A DNA stretch of 37,011 nucleotides from Rhodothermales bacterium (GTDB lineage Bacteria > Bacteroidota > Rhodothermia > Rhodothermales > Bin80), in contig JAJEDR010000090.1 in the NCBI GenBank assembly GCA_022821385.1, forward strand, positions 1-37,011. Reading direction: 5' to 3'. Positions 25,407 to 34,140 of the stretch are shown here, piece after piece. Each line of letters begins with the position of its first letter. The stretch's first letter is position 1. The position numbers were made by a program, and so were the translations under genes. The notes beneath the pieces are model-generated. The model ran no database searches. It was not told the DNA's origin and was given only the letters and a program-made list of their open reading frames with translations.

Positions 25407-26447
25407 TCACTGCGATCCAATGTTAATGAAATATTGGAGTCGTTCGGGAGAAACCGTCACCTGACGTAACATCAATTCAGGTGGATATTGGGCAATCGGT
25501 TTGACATGTCCAGTTGTATCAGCAAATATTTGATCGTACGATACCATGGCCTGAATAGACTGCGATTGCTGTGCCTCGGAAAATTTTGACAAAGGCACCT
25601 GATACGTTATCGTCACGAACTCTGGATCAAGCTGGACAGTGTTGTTTCCGTCAAGGAGACCTTCTATCTCAACTCTTACAAGCTCCTTTTGACCCTCTGT
25701 GTATTGTGACGCAAGTTGTGTGACTGTCGCCTCCCTGATGGACAGGTTTACTAGACCAGCCAATGAATCAATCAGATTTACAGAGTAATGAACCGTATCA
25801 CTAACGCCCTCAACAGTATCTGAGTCTGTCGGCCATGCTTCCAGTTGGCCTACAACAGATGCCGGGCCGAGAACGCGGACACTATCGGGATCCATTTGTA
25901 CCTCTCCCGTCAAGAAGTATGGTGACCGAGGCACAAACATAACGCGTGACTCAATGGGGAGCATGCGTTCCATCTTTACCTCCTTTTGCAGAAGTATACG
26001 CTCTGGCACAATGCTCTCTATTGTTATCTCTTCCGGTAACCGAAGCAGTAATTGTGTTTCCAGTTCAGGTACCGTCGCATCGAAGGTAATTGGGCTGTTC
26101 CAGAATCGCGCCTGGAAACGCTGTACCAACAAGCTTCTTCCTGGACCATAAAGGGTCGTGCGAATGATCTTGGGCAAAGGTTGCGTCAATGCTGAATCTG
26201 TGTCAAGCCCCGAAACACACGAAGAAGAGTATGTCTGTTGCTGTGACGCGCAGGTTGCATATTCAACAGATATGTAGTGATTCTCTGACAGACTTAGCAG
26301 AAGCCATATTATAATGGAAGCCATCAGGCTGAAAATCATCGCCCGTCGCCGAATTCCCGGCGGCCTCGTAGACTCGCCAACAGTTGATGGATCCTCGAAA
26401 ATTGCTCCTCGGACCCGGTACCATAACTGTCGTAATACACCCGGCAT
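25407..26447 (-). CDS. YbbR-like domain membrane protein
   Basis: 346 aa with a cytoplasmic basic N-terminus, one membrane anchor (about residues 36-54, MIFSLMASIIIWLLLSLSE), and an extracytoplasmic part made of YbbR-type beta repeats. The clearest repeat signature is DPDSVRVLGPASVVGQLEAW, and the domain region FVPRSPYFLTGEVQMDPD precedes it. In Firmicutes YbbR (CdaR) proteins regulate diadenylate cyclase CdaA. No cdaA gene lies here, and Bacteroidota relatives are uncharacterised. It sits 63 bp after the GT4 gene in the same run. Confidence 0.75.
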   Translation of the reverse strand: MPGVLRQLWYRVRGAIFEDPSTVGESTRPPGIRRRAMIFSLMASIIIWLLLSLSENHYISVEYATCASQQQTYSSSCVSGLDTDSALTQPLPKIIRTTLYGPGRSLLVQRFQARFWNSPITFDATVPELETQLLLRLPEEITIESIVPERILLQKEVKMERMLPIESRVMFVPRSPYFLTGEVQMDPDSVRVLGPASVVGQLEAWPTDSDTVEGVSDTVHYSVNLIDSLAGLVNLSIREATVTQLASQYTEGQKELVRVEIEGLLDGNNTVQLDPEFVTITYQVPLSKFSEAQQSQSIQAMVSYDQIFADTTGHVKPIAQYPPELMLRQVTVSPERLQYFINIGSQ

Positions 26448-26510
26448 ATAACGGTCACTGATGAGCTGATTGGATGTGCGTTACCTCAAAAAACATGTCC
26501 CTGGATCATG

Positions 26511-27770
26511 TCAGCAATTTGGATCCATCTTCTCTGCCATATTACGATACATTTCTATTAAAGAACGCACAGAGTGGTCCCAATTGTAACGTTCCAGTAC
26601 AGCCTGGTGACCATTTGAGGCCATCTGCTTGCGACGAGCAGGATTCCTGTAAAGTTCAATCAGACACGAAGCGAAAGCTTCGTGATCCCCGTAAGGTACC
26701 ACTGCTCCACAATCCGTCGCTTCTACAATTTGCTGCATGTATGTGCAGTTGGTTGTAATGAGTGGACGTTGCAGGTACATGTAGTGAAATAGTTTATGTG
26801 CCACCGTCTTATCGGTATGCTCGGATTTAACCTGAGGTATCAGGCAGACATCACTGGCTAGAATGTAACTCTTGATTTCCTCCTGAGGCCGCCAACCCTC
26901 AAACACTACATGATCAGTAATTCCAAGTAATTCTGCTTGCTTTTCCAATTCCGGTCGAATGCTACCGTCCCCGACAATGACCAGCCTTGCTGGACAGTGT
27001 TTCAGGATCAACGGTATGGTATCCAGCAGGTAATCCAGACCTCGATGCAAATTAATCCCCCCGGTATAAACCAGTGTGAACGCAGATTTATGTGCTTCAA
27101 TAATGTCTTCCTTTACGGGATAACAATTGAAGGCCGTAATATTAATCGTATTTGGCAAAACGGTTATTTTCTTTTCGGGGCAGCCCAGCTCAACGTAGTG
27201 GTCCCGCATCGTTTCGGCGGTCACAATAATATGCCTGGCAATTTCGGTCCATTTTTTTTCCAACGCTTTCCATCCACGAAGATTGATGAACAGCTTTCCT
27301 GGAAACCGCGTACTCCACGCATATTGTGCTAGCGCGGCAGTCCATACTTCGTGTAGATCCGCTACCACCGGGACACCTATACGTTTACCTGCTCGCAATG
27401 CACCACCGCACATGTACAGGTCGTGCGCATGAATAACATCAAATTTGTGCTGCTTTCTCAGTTGTTGAACTTGTCGTGCAATGTACCAGGACAGGACGGG
27501 AATCGTACCCGCAAGCCCCCGCATCCAGTTACGGATTTTTGGAGGCACATGCCGACGTACGATGGTGAACCCCTGATAGTCTTCAATTGGCGCTCTGGTA
27601 TCTGGAGCAAGGATCAGTAGCACGACTTCAAATCCCGCCTTCGCCAGGGCATTTGCTTCATTCTCAACGCGAACATCCGGTGGAAACGGTTGATCCAAAA
27701 TCATCAGAATCCGATATGGCTTCTGTGATTCAGTCTTGCCGTGTTCCGGTCCCGCTCTCATGCTCATCAA
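26511..27770 (-). CDS. Glycosyltransferase family 4 protein
   Basis: 419 aa GT-B glycosyltransferase. The N-terminal domain opens RILMILDQPFPPDVRVENEA, typical of GT4 enzymes acting on polysaccharide or lipid-linked acceptors, followed by FDVIHAHDLYMCGGA. The C-terminal domain has the donor-binding FTLVYTGGINLHRGLDYLL, LVIVGDGSIRPELE, DVCLIPQV...HKLFHYMYLQRPLI (EX7E-like region with the first Glu changed), and a final RYNWDHSV. No membrane span, so it works at the cytoplasmic face. Donor and acceptor are unknown. First gene of the minus-strand run that continues into menF-menD-menB-menA. Confidence 0.88.
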   Translation of the reverse strand: MMSMRAGPEHGKTESQKPYRILMILDQPFPPDVRVENEANALAKAGFEVVLLILAPDTRAPIEDYQGFTIVRRHVPPKIRNWMRGLAGTIPVLSWYIARQVQQLRKQHKFDVIHAHDLYMCGGALRAGKRIGVPVVADLHEVWTAALAQYAWSTRFPGKLFINLRGWKALEKKWTEIARHIIVTAETMRDHYVELGCPEKKITVLPNTINITAFNCYPVKEDIIEAHKSAFTLVYTGGINLHRGLDYLLDTIPLILKHCPARLVIVGDGSIRPELEKQAELLGITDHVVFEGWRPQEEIKSYILASDVCLIPQVKSEHTDKTVAHKLFHYMYLQRPLITTNCTYMQQIVEATDCGAVVPYGDHEAFASCLIELYRNPARRKQMASNGHQAVLERYNWDHSVRSLIEMYRNMAEKMDPNC

Positions 27771-27838
27771 TACAAATACAGGGACAATGGAAATCCAGTT
27801 TATGGCGGAGAGCTCAAATTACTGAGAAATACCGTACC

Positions 27839-27872
27839 TTGGAAAACCAAAAACGGATGGAGTCTAATTTTG
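27839..27872 (+). promoter_or_regulatory. Candidate promoter of the SLC13-type transporter gene
   Basis: TAATTTTG (27865-27872) fits the Bacteroidota -7 consensus exactly. A TTG lies at 27839-27841, 23 nt upstream, slightly more than the usual spacing of about 19-21. Transcription from here would give a leader of about 240 nt containing the stem-loops at 28012-28073. Confidence 0.35.
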
Positions 27873-28011
27873 TGTACACTGCAACGATCCTCCCATACAA
27901 TTTAGATCTCGGCATCAATTTAGAGACAGCACATCCAGGATCTCGTACGAGTAAATCTGCGGGTAGCCTGCCCCGTTTGAACGAATGTTCCTCATCTTAT
28001 CTATGCACGAG

Positions 28012-28073
28012 TTGACCGTGTTATTGGAATGCCTGTGGCTCAGACAGGCTATCGGTCAAAGCCTCCGTCCTGT
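28012..28073 (+). promoter_or_regulatory. Nested and mutually exclusive stem-loops in the transporter leader
   Basis: Outer stem TTGACCG (28012-28018) pairs with CGGTCAA (28053-28059), perfect 7 bp. Inside it GCCTGT (28031-28036) pairs with ACAGGC (28044-28049), perfect 6 bp with a 7-nt loop. The same 3' arm can instead pair downstream: AGGCT (28046-28050) with AGCCT (28060-28064), or ACAGG with CCTGT (28069-28073). Competing folds like this are typical of cis-acting RNA switches. It is 50-110 nt before the ATG. I know no riboswitch class it matches, and it could also be a protein-binding DNA repeat. Confidence 0.4.
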
Positions 28074-28122
28074 TTCCTCGGCGGTTGGGAGCTAATCCTT
28101 TGAAAAATACTCTATTCACAGA

Positions 28123-30504
28123 ATGCTAGGCACCGATATCATTATCGTCCTTGCCATCGTCTTGGTCGCGGTTGTCCTTTTCGTCACTGAGTGGGTGCGC
28201 TACGACGGCGTAGCACTCATAGTCCTGCTCGCGTTGGCCATCAGCGGCGTGATCCCAATGTCGCGAGCTGTTGAAGGATTTGCGAATCCCGCTGTCGTCA
28301 CTATCGCGGCGGTACTCGTGTTGAGTGGAGGATTATATCGCACCGGTGTTGCCAATCTTCTCGGGACCCAGGTGATTCGCTTTGGCGGGGCTTCCCCGGT
28401 ACGTCTTACGGCGCTCATGATGCTCACTGCTGGGTTTATGTCCGGCTTAATGAATAATATTGCGGCCACAGCGCTTCTGCTGCCGGTGGTGCTTGACATT
28501 GCCCGCCGCCTCGGGATACGTCCTTCCAGACTCCTCATCCCACTTGCTTTTGCCTCACTTCTGGGAGGGATGACCACGCTCATTGGGACTGGACCGAATA
28601 TTCTTCTTTCAAACATTCTTGAACGCTCGGGTCAGGGCGCGTTCGGGCTCTTCTCCTTCACTCCGCTAGGCACGGCTGCGCTTGTCCTAGGCATTCTGTA
28701 TATGATCCTCGTTGGGCGTCACCTCCTCCCGGACCGACGCTCCAAAAGTGACAAATCAATAACGGAAGTGGATCTGCTGGACCGCTACGCTTTGGAAGAG
28801 ATGGTTTTCTGTCTGCGGGTGCCAAAATCCTCAGATCTTAATGGCCGGAACCTCGTGCAGATACAGCTTGGGCGCGCCTTGGGTGCCAATTTGCTCGCAG
28901 TCCAGCGGAATGGTAACCTCCTTCGAGCCCCCAAGCCGGAGTTTGAACTGCAAGCCGAAGATGTGCTCATCTTTGCTGGCTCCTCCGATGCGATGGATGA
29001 TTTGCGGTCGTGGGGGCAATTGGAGAGTGATGGTGACCTGATAGGCCCTCTGAGATCTCTGTTCAAGAAGACCGCTGGCTTCGCTCAGGCAGAAATTGCA
29101 CCAAATTCTATCATCGCTGGAAAAACTGTGCGGGAACTGGATGTACGTAATCGCTTCCAAGTCCAAATCGTAGCTATCCGGCGTGGGAATAAGACACGCA
29201 GCGTTTTTCTCCAGGAAATCCGACTAAAAGCGGGAGACATCCTGCTCGTGCTTGGACGTCAGGAATACCTGAATCGACGCCCCTTCGCGAATGAGTTCTC
29301 CTCAATTACGCAGATGGACCTTGATACCGCCACCCGGGAGTACGGTCTTGATCACTGCCTGACACAACTCGAAATACCGGAAGGTTCTGGACTAAACGGA
29401 CGCACCTTGGCGTCTACCCGCCTTGGCCATGCATTCGGCCTTACGGTCATTGAGATTGAGCGCAGCGATGAATCAGGTAGCAGGCGTATTTTTCTTCCGA
29501 ATGCCTCTAACCTTCTGAAATCCGGCGATCGTCTCATTGTACAAGCAGAGCCCGAGTCCTTTGCAGTGTTCCGGTCCCTCCAGTTACTTCAGACTCATGA
29601 AACTGATGGCGCTTCCCTGATAAAGGAATTGGAGTCCGAAGAGGTCGGGTTTGCGGAGACCACGCTTTCCCCCACCTCAAAGAATATCGTGGGAAGGTCA
29701 CTGAGCGAAATCTTTTTTCGGGATTCTTACGGTCTAACCCTCCTCGCAATTTGGCGCGGTGGCGAGACCCTCCACTCCGACATCCATCTCAATGAAACCC
29801 CACTGCAGTTCGGGGACGCTTTTCTCGTCTATGGCCGGCGAAATAAAGTTCAGTTACTTGAGAAAGATAGGCGCTTCCTGGTACTGACGGCCGAGCTCAG
29901 CGAGATATTCAGGATACGCCGAGCCCCGGTCGCGGGGGCGATCATGCTAGGGGTCATCCTCTCCGCCTCGGTCAGCCTCTTCCCGGTGCACATCGCCGCA
30001 CTTCTCGGCGCGCTCCTCATGGTGTTTACTGGTTGCCTGAGAGGAAACGAAGTGTACAAACTTATCGAGTGGCGCGTTGTCGTCCTACTCGGCGGCATGT
30101 TGGCGCTCGGGTTGGCGATGGAGGAATCTGGTGCCGCCGAACTTTTAGCACGCGAAGTCATCGGACGGGCCGCAGATGCCGGTCCCCGATTCCTGATTGG
30201 GAGCCTTTTCCTGCTTTGCGCTCTTGCAGCGCAATTCGTGCCCACTTCGGCAGTAGCTGTTCTGGTTGCTCCAATCGCATTGAGTACATCGTTGGAGTTG
30301 GGGATCTCCGCCGAGGCCTTGCTCATGGTTGTTGCTGTCGGATCATCGTGCGCATTTTTGACTCCCTTTGGTCACCCCGTGAATCTTCTTGTTATGAGTG
30401 TTGGCGGGTACAAAGTAACGGACTACACGCGCACCGGTGCACCTCTCTTTGTCCTATTACTTCTCTTGGTTGTCTTCCTGTTGCCCGTAGTTTGGCCGCT
30501 GTGA
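28123..30504 (+). CDS. SLC13/DASS-type anion permease with four RCK_C (TrkA_C) domains
   Basis: 793 aa inner-membrane transporter. The first membrane half (about 1-200) has the DASS signature SGLMNNIAATALLLPVV near 107-123 and GGMTTLIGTGPNILLSN at 148-164. The second half (about 600-793) has FVPTSAVAVLVAPIAL and LTPFGHPVNLLVM. Between them lie four RCK_C-type regulatory modules, about 222-290, 318-380, 408-480 and 507-572, each with an L-x-G/GR/L...G...L-x-I-x-R pattern and a final GD.L.V.G. Related sulfate, sodium or dicarboxylate carriers usually have two. The substrate cannot be inferred. The start follows the structured leader without a clear Shine-Dalgarno. Confidence 0.88.
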   Translation: MLGTDIIIVLAIVLVAVVLFVTEWVRYDGVALIVLLALAISGVIPMSRAVEGFANPAVVTIAAVLVLSGGLYRTGVANLLGTQVIRFGGASPVRLTALMMLTAGFMSGLMNNIAATALLLPVVLDIARRLGIRPSRLLIPLAFASLLGGMTTLIGTGPNILLSNILERSGQGAFGLFSFTPLGTAALVLGILYMILVGRHLLPDRRSKSDKSITEVDLLDRYALEEMVFCLRVPKSSDLNGRNLVQIQLGRALGANLLAVQRNGNLLRAPKPEFELQAEDVLIFAGSSDAMDDLRSWGQLESDGDLIGPLRSLFKKTAGFAQAEIAPNSIIAGKTVRELDVRNRFQVQIVAIRRGNKTRSVFLQEIRLKAGDILLVLGRQEYLNRRPFANEFSSITQMDLDTATREYGLDHCLTQLEIPEGSGLNGRTLASTRLGHAFGLTVIEIERSDESGSRRIFLPNASNLLKSGDRLIVQAEPESFAVFRSLQLLQTHETDGASLIKELESEEVGFAETTLSPTSKNIVGRSLSEIFFRDSYGLTLLAIWRGGETLHSDIHLNETPLQFGDAFLVYGRRNKVQLLEKDRRFLVLTAELSEIFRIRRAPVAGAIMLGVILSASVSLFPVHIAALLGALLMVFTGCLRGNEVYKLIEWRVVVLLGGMLALGLAMEESGAAELLAREVIGRAADAGPRFLIGSLFLLCALAAQFVPTSAVAVLVAPIALSTSLELGISAEALLMVVAVGSSCAFLTPFGHPVNLLVMSVGGYKVTDYTRTGAPLFVLLLLLVVFLLPVVWPL

Positions 30505-30769
30505 TATCTGACCCCATGCTGTGTTTCGGTTAAGGCCAGTGCGCCTCACAGTCATTGCAGCAACGGTACGTCATAAGCACTCTACTGTAACACCATTAAA
30601 TGTCACTGATGAGATTGGTACTTGACGCTGAACAGAATCAATCATTGGAGCAAAGGGAATTCGTCAAATTCGCCCAGTAAGAAGACTGCAAGCCTTGCAG
30701 CGAAGAATCTGGAGAACGTTCAACTCAAGAAAATCTCTGACTCCTGGTACTGCTTTACGCGCCAGGTGA

Positions 30770-30871
30770 GGAATAATTCCAGATCTGCCCTCGAATCAGG
30801 GAACTGCTCGGGGACTGGATACTTCTTTGGATGAGATTCTCAAAGAGGGGCTCGATGTAATGAAGAAGTGA
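30770..30871 (+). pseudogene. Possible fragment of a HicB-like antitoxin
   Basis: The frame reads GIIPDLPSNQGTARGLDTSL, then DEILKEGLDVMKK and TGA. IPDLP followed about ten residues later by a D/TxLxExL helix is the pattern of HicB proteins, but the conserved Gly-Cys after PDLP is missing and there is no upstream start. Only a weak resemblance. Confidence 0.15.
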
Positions 30872-30920
30872 GATCGGCTACGAGAGTGCCAAATGGTAGC
30901 TAATCAGCAAAGTAGGCTTC

Positions 30921-30941
30921 AAAACCGTGCCGAAAGGCGGT
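30921..30941 (-). terminator. Candidate intrinsic terminator of the gatC-yfhO run
   Basis: Read on the minus strand: ACC GCC, loop TTTC, GGC, two unpaired bases, GGT, then TTTT. The plus-strand form has a GAAA tetraloop. It lies 33-54 nt after the stop codon of the YfhO-family gene. The stem is short (6 bp with a bulge), so termination may be partial. Confidence 0.4.
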
Positions 30942-30974
30942 GAAAGGTTCGCTTGCTCGGTTTATCGCCGCCAA

Positions 30975-33455
30975 TTACCCTCTGATCCTCCGAAAGTATC
31001 CATAGCCAGCAAACCCGAGAAAAATCAATATCAACCCGTAAACAAGAATCGTAGAAATCGCACTGACTCTTTTGCCCCAGATGTGGCTTGCGGGGTCAAA
31101 GTTCATCTCGAGGGTATGTCTTCCGGCAGGAATGGCAACTGCGCGCAAAAGGTAATTCGCTCTATGTATAGGCACGCTTTCCCCGTTCAGCGTAGCCGTC
31201 CAGCCTGCCGGGTAATAAACCTCACTGACGACCAACAGGCGCGGCGCGTCCGTTTCCACTTCATAGGTGATTCGTCGAGGCCCATGATTGAGTGTGTTAA
31301 CGACAACCGTACTAGACGAATCAATGGGAGTCACCGCTTCTTCAATTGGCGCAGACAGTATAGCGGTCACCGCTGGATCGAATTCGGAATCCCGAATGCG
31401 GAGCATCGCTGCACTTGGATCTTCTACAACATCTGCCTGCCCGACGAGGTATGCCCGTGGGAGCACATCCAGATTTTCGTAGACACTGAAACCCGATCCC
31501 GAACCATAATAGACACTTGAGGCCCCACTAACAGGCGCCTGTGACAGGATGTATCGAACATTCATCATGTCGAGAGCATTCTCGTTCGGCGTGGCAGTGT
31601 TGAGATCCATGAGAATATTATCCAGGAAATCCTGATACAAACGCAATTTAACCGCGCTATAACCCCCAAGTGACTCATGATGGAATGATGGACGCCCGAG
31701 CCCAGTCTGATCCTGGCTTTCGAGTGACAGCACACGGAACTGCCCCTCCTGTTCAAGTATGTACTCATCTACATCCAGTGTTGCTATACGTTGAGCAGGA
31801 TTCTTCGAAATGCTGAGATCCTCAGTATTCAAGTATCTGCGCGCTACCCCCCCTAAATCAAGAACTACCAAAAGCACGAGGAGGCCCTGAAATACCCAAC
31901 TTGACAATTTTCCGCGACGGACGGCCAGTAATGCTATAATTGTCAGGGCCACAAATAACAGCGAACGCCTCACATCTGCCATAAAAGCATCTCTACGTGG
32001 AACTACAAGTTGCTCGGATAGAAGCCGCTCTGCAGCCGCAACCACCTGAGGATCCGTTGGACTTCGCTGCGCGGATTGAGCCACATACGTTACCACTTGT
32101 TGACGCTCTCCCTCACGCTGGAAATCAAACAGCGACCCCCCGGTTGCTAGCAGAAGCAATAACAGACCACCAATCACACCGCATATGATATGGATGGTAC
32201 GCCATTTTACGCGTTCGGCGGCGACAGATACTTCACGCCGCACAACATAGGAGAGGCCAAGAGCTGCGAGAATCGCCAGAACCAATATCACCGCAATCAA
32301 CCAGGTTTCGGGGACTCGGAAGGCATTGAACAGGGGAAAGTAATTGAACATAGCGCGATTCAACACTCCAAAGTGGTCCCCAAGGGAGAACAGTATCATC
32401 AGGCCACCAGCAATGCCCAGTGATATTGCAAGGCGTGAACGAATGCGCCAAGCGGCCAGGACAGCAAGGAGCAAGGCTATACTGCCTGCATAATGGGGGC
32501 CGCCAGTAAAGGGTTTGGTTCCCCAATAATATGTGCCACCACCATATGCATCTGCCACCAACAGCGTTAACAGTTCTCCCGGACTTTGACTCCACCTCAT
32601 AGCATAGTCCCAGGTCAATCCGCCTGCCTCTCCACCAGAAGACATGCCCCGTATACTGTATTCCTTATACTCAATCATGGGCCAGTAATGCTCAGCCACC
32701 ATGAGGAGTGCAAGTACTGACCCCATAGCCAGCAATCCTGTCGACTTCAGGAATGCAAGTGACCTTTTTTGCCGCCACGCCTCTATGGCCAGCACAATCC
32801 ACCAGACAACAGCTATAAAGGTGACGTAGTACGTAATCTGCACATGCCCTGCACGCAGGTTCGCTGCCAACGCAACGGCAAACAATAAGCCGGCCATCAG
32901 GCTTGGTTTTCGCATACCATAGATAAACGCCAGGAGCAACCACGGCGCGAAGGCCAGTGCGACGAACTTGGTATTATGTCCAGCCACAAGAATGACTGGC
33001 AAATAGGTCGTCATGCAGTACACACAGGCCGCGAACAGTGAACTTAGCGTATCGCGTGTCAAGTACCAGACCAGGATGTAGGCCCCCATAAGCATGAAAA
33101 TTACATGCGAAAACGGCCATGAAATTCGTCGGATCGCACGGGGGATTTCGTCTACTTGGGGGACTAGTGCAGGCGGGGAAACATTATACCCCGGCATACC
33201 GGCAAACATGTTGGCGGCCCACAATGGCTCTTCACCGGTTTCTTCACGGTGCTCAAACATGCTTTGGGCGGCAGCCCTCCACTGAACAGTATCGCCTCCT
33301 ACCAAGCTCCTGCCACTGAAAAGAGTTGGCCAGCAGAAATACACGGCAACCATCAGCAACGCGAGTGCACAGACCGTGTGCTGGAAAAGAGGGGGTTGCG
33401 CCGCCCACCATGACCGTGCCCCCTGGGAATAACTCGTCGCTTTTAATCTGGCCAT
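30975..33455 (-). CDS. YfhO-family polytopic membrane protein
   Basis: 826 aa. After a short cytoplasmic start and helix 1 (about 28-46) comes an extracytoplasmic loop with GGDTVQWRAAAQSMFEHREE and PLWAANMFAGMPGYNV, close to the YfhO/GtrC-like pattern of lipid-phosphate-sugar-dependent membrane glycosyltransferases. About 12 helices follow up to residue 540. The last 280 residues form a periplasmic domain (DMMNVRYILS, LPRAYLVGQ, the WTATLNGESVPIHRANYLLRA block, HTLEMNFDP) and end in a final helix and RRIRG. YfhO in Bacillus is linked to glycosylation of lipoteichoic acid, but the bacterial acceptor here is unknown. It starts 9 bp after the gatC stop, so the two are co-transcribed. Confidence 0.85.
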   Translation of the reverse strand: MARLKATSYSQGARSWWAAQPPLFQHTVCALALLMVAVYFCWPTLFSGRSLVGGDTVQWRAAAQSMFEHREETGEEPLWAANMFAGMPGYNVSPPALVPQVDEIPRAIRRISWPFSHVIFMLMGAYILVWYLTRDTLSSLFAACVYCMTTYLPVILVAGHNTKFVALAFAPWLLLAFIYGMRKPSLMAGLLFAVALAANLRAGHVQITYYVTFIAVVWWIVLAIEAWRQKRSLAFLKSTGLLAMGSVLALLMVAEHYWPMIEYKEYSIRGMSSGGEAGGLTWDYAMRWSQSPGELLTLLVADAYGGGTYYWGTKPFTGGPHYAGSIALLLAVLAAWRIRSRLAISLGIAGGLMILFSLGDHFGVLNRAMFNYFPLFNAFRVPETWLIAVILVLAILAALGLSYVVRREVSVAAERVKWRTIHIICGVIGGLLLLLLATGGSLFDFQREGERQQVVTYVAQSAQRSPTDPQVVAAAERLLSEQLVVPRRDAFMADVRRSLLFVALTIIALLAVRRGKLSSWVFQGLLVLLVVLDLGGVARRYLNTEDLSISKNPAQRIATLDVDEYILEQEGQFRVLSLESQDQTGLGRPSFHHESLGGYSAVKLRLYQDFLDNILMDLNTATPNENALDMMNVRYILSQAPVSGASSVYYGSGSGFSVYENLDVLPRAYLVGQADVVEDPSAAMLRIRDSEFDPAVTAILSAPIEEAVTPIDSSSTVVVNTLNHGPRRITYEVETDAPRLLVVSEVYYPAGWTATLNGESVPIHRANYLLRAVAIPAGRHTLEMNFDPASHIWGKRVSAISTILVYGLILIFLGFAGYGYFRRIRG

Positions 33456-33464
33456 AAACGGACG

Positions 33465-33752
33465 CTATCCAATGACCTTTGGCACTCTGAAGTATTCTCC
33501 ATCCGTATCCGGCGCATTCTTAAGGGCATCTTCTTGACTGATACGCTTTTCAACGGAGTCCGTACGCACAACATGTGCGAGATCCAACACATGCGTCATG
33601 GGTTCAACTTTCGAAGTGTCTAACTCATTGAGCATATCCATGTAGTCAAGTATGCGGCTCATGTCGTCGGCCAGAACTTCCTCTTCCTCCTCAGTAAATT
33701 CCAGACGGGCCAACTTGGCAATATGACGAACCTCCTCCTTTGATATAGCCAT
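33465..33752 (-). CDS. gatC: Asp-tRNA(Asn)/Glu-tRNA(Gln) amidotransferase subunit C
   Basis: Small subunit that stabilises the GatA-GatB core in forming Gln-tRNA(Gln) or Asn-tRNA(Asn). The family pattern is complete: MAISKEEVRHIAKLARLEFT at the start, LADDMSRILDYMDMLNELDT in the middle, VEPMTHVLDL, and the C-terminal NAPDTDGEYFRVPKVIG. From the ATG at 33750-33752 it has 95 aa, the normal length. The frame is open to 33839, but those 29 extra residues (Gly/Tyr-rich) are unlike GatC. gatA and gatB are not in the window. Confidence 0.95.
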   Translation of the reverse strand: MAISKEEVRHIAKLARLEFTEEEEEVLADDMSRILDYMDMLNELDTSKVEPMTHVLDLAHVVRTDSVEKRISQEDALKNAPDTDGEYFRVPKVIG

Positions 33753-34140
33753 TAACCGTGCGTTAAAACAACTCACAAGCGTACGGTAACCCCCGTTTCC
33801 TGTTCCATAACTCCCTCCCCCGAACCCAAGAATAAGCACCGTACTTGGGGTGCAAGAAAGGTAGCAAAAGCTCCTCAGATCTCCCCTTGTGTGAATAGTC
33901 AGTTTCGCTGAGTACCCAACACGGTCAGGAAATCACACACTACGACATTGTCCTAGTGTGCTATGTAATGCAGGAGTAGCCCAAGACTACATGCGTACAC
34001 AGCGCGCGTTCGTATTACCAATCCTGGCCTCCTCTGCATTTATTGGGTCTGAGACCGCAACTTCATTACGCGGCGCAGCAAATCCCGTGTTATCTTTGTG
34101 AATACTGATTCGGCCTCTTCTACTGAGATTTATCGTATCC
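33753..34140. other. Divergent intergenic region between gatC and the outer-membrane protein gene
   Basis: 388 bp. A TAnnTTTG element lies at 34091-34098. A 36-codon plus frame at 33991-34101 looks signal-peptide-like (MRTQRAFVLPILASSAFIG) but overlaps the promoter-like element, so I do not call it a gene. A GGAG-like box precedes it by 14 nt. No gatC promoter is obvious. Confidence 0.5.
34091..34098 (+). promoter_or_regulatory. Candidate Bacteroidota-type -7 element
   Basis: TATCTTTG, identical to the octamer before murA. It ends 42 nt before the ATG of the outer-membrane protein gene, a reasonable leader length. No clear -33 TTG at the expected distance. Confidence 0.4.

Larger units (their letters stand above)
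27771..28122. other. Divergent intergenic region and structured leader of the SLC13-type gene
   Basis: 352 bp between the GT4 gene (minus) and the transporter gene (plus). It contains a TAnnTTTG promoter element at 27865-27872 and, 60-110 nt before the transporter ATG, nested inverted repeats described separately. No convincing open frame is present. Confidence 0.6.
30505..30974. other. Intergenic region with a possible coding remnant and a terminator
   Basis: 470 bp between convergent genes. No intact gene. A 70-codon plus frame (30622-30834) has no recognisable domain. In another frame 30770-30871 reads as 33 residues plus TGA resembling the end of a HicB-type antitoxin, so the region may hold a decayed gene broken by frameshifts. 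Near the right end is a hairpin suited to terminating the minus-strand YfhO gene. Confidence 0.5.

Noticed and set aside
28123..30504. Recent foreign origin of the transporter gene from base composition
   Set aside because: Sampled lines give about 55-57% GC, only slightly above neighbouring genes, so this is not convincing.
33991..34101. 36-codon frame that looks like a signal peptide
   Set aside because: Its end overlaps the promoter-like TATCTTTG, the ribosome binding box is 14 nt away, and there is no mature protein behind the signal.
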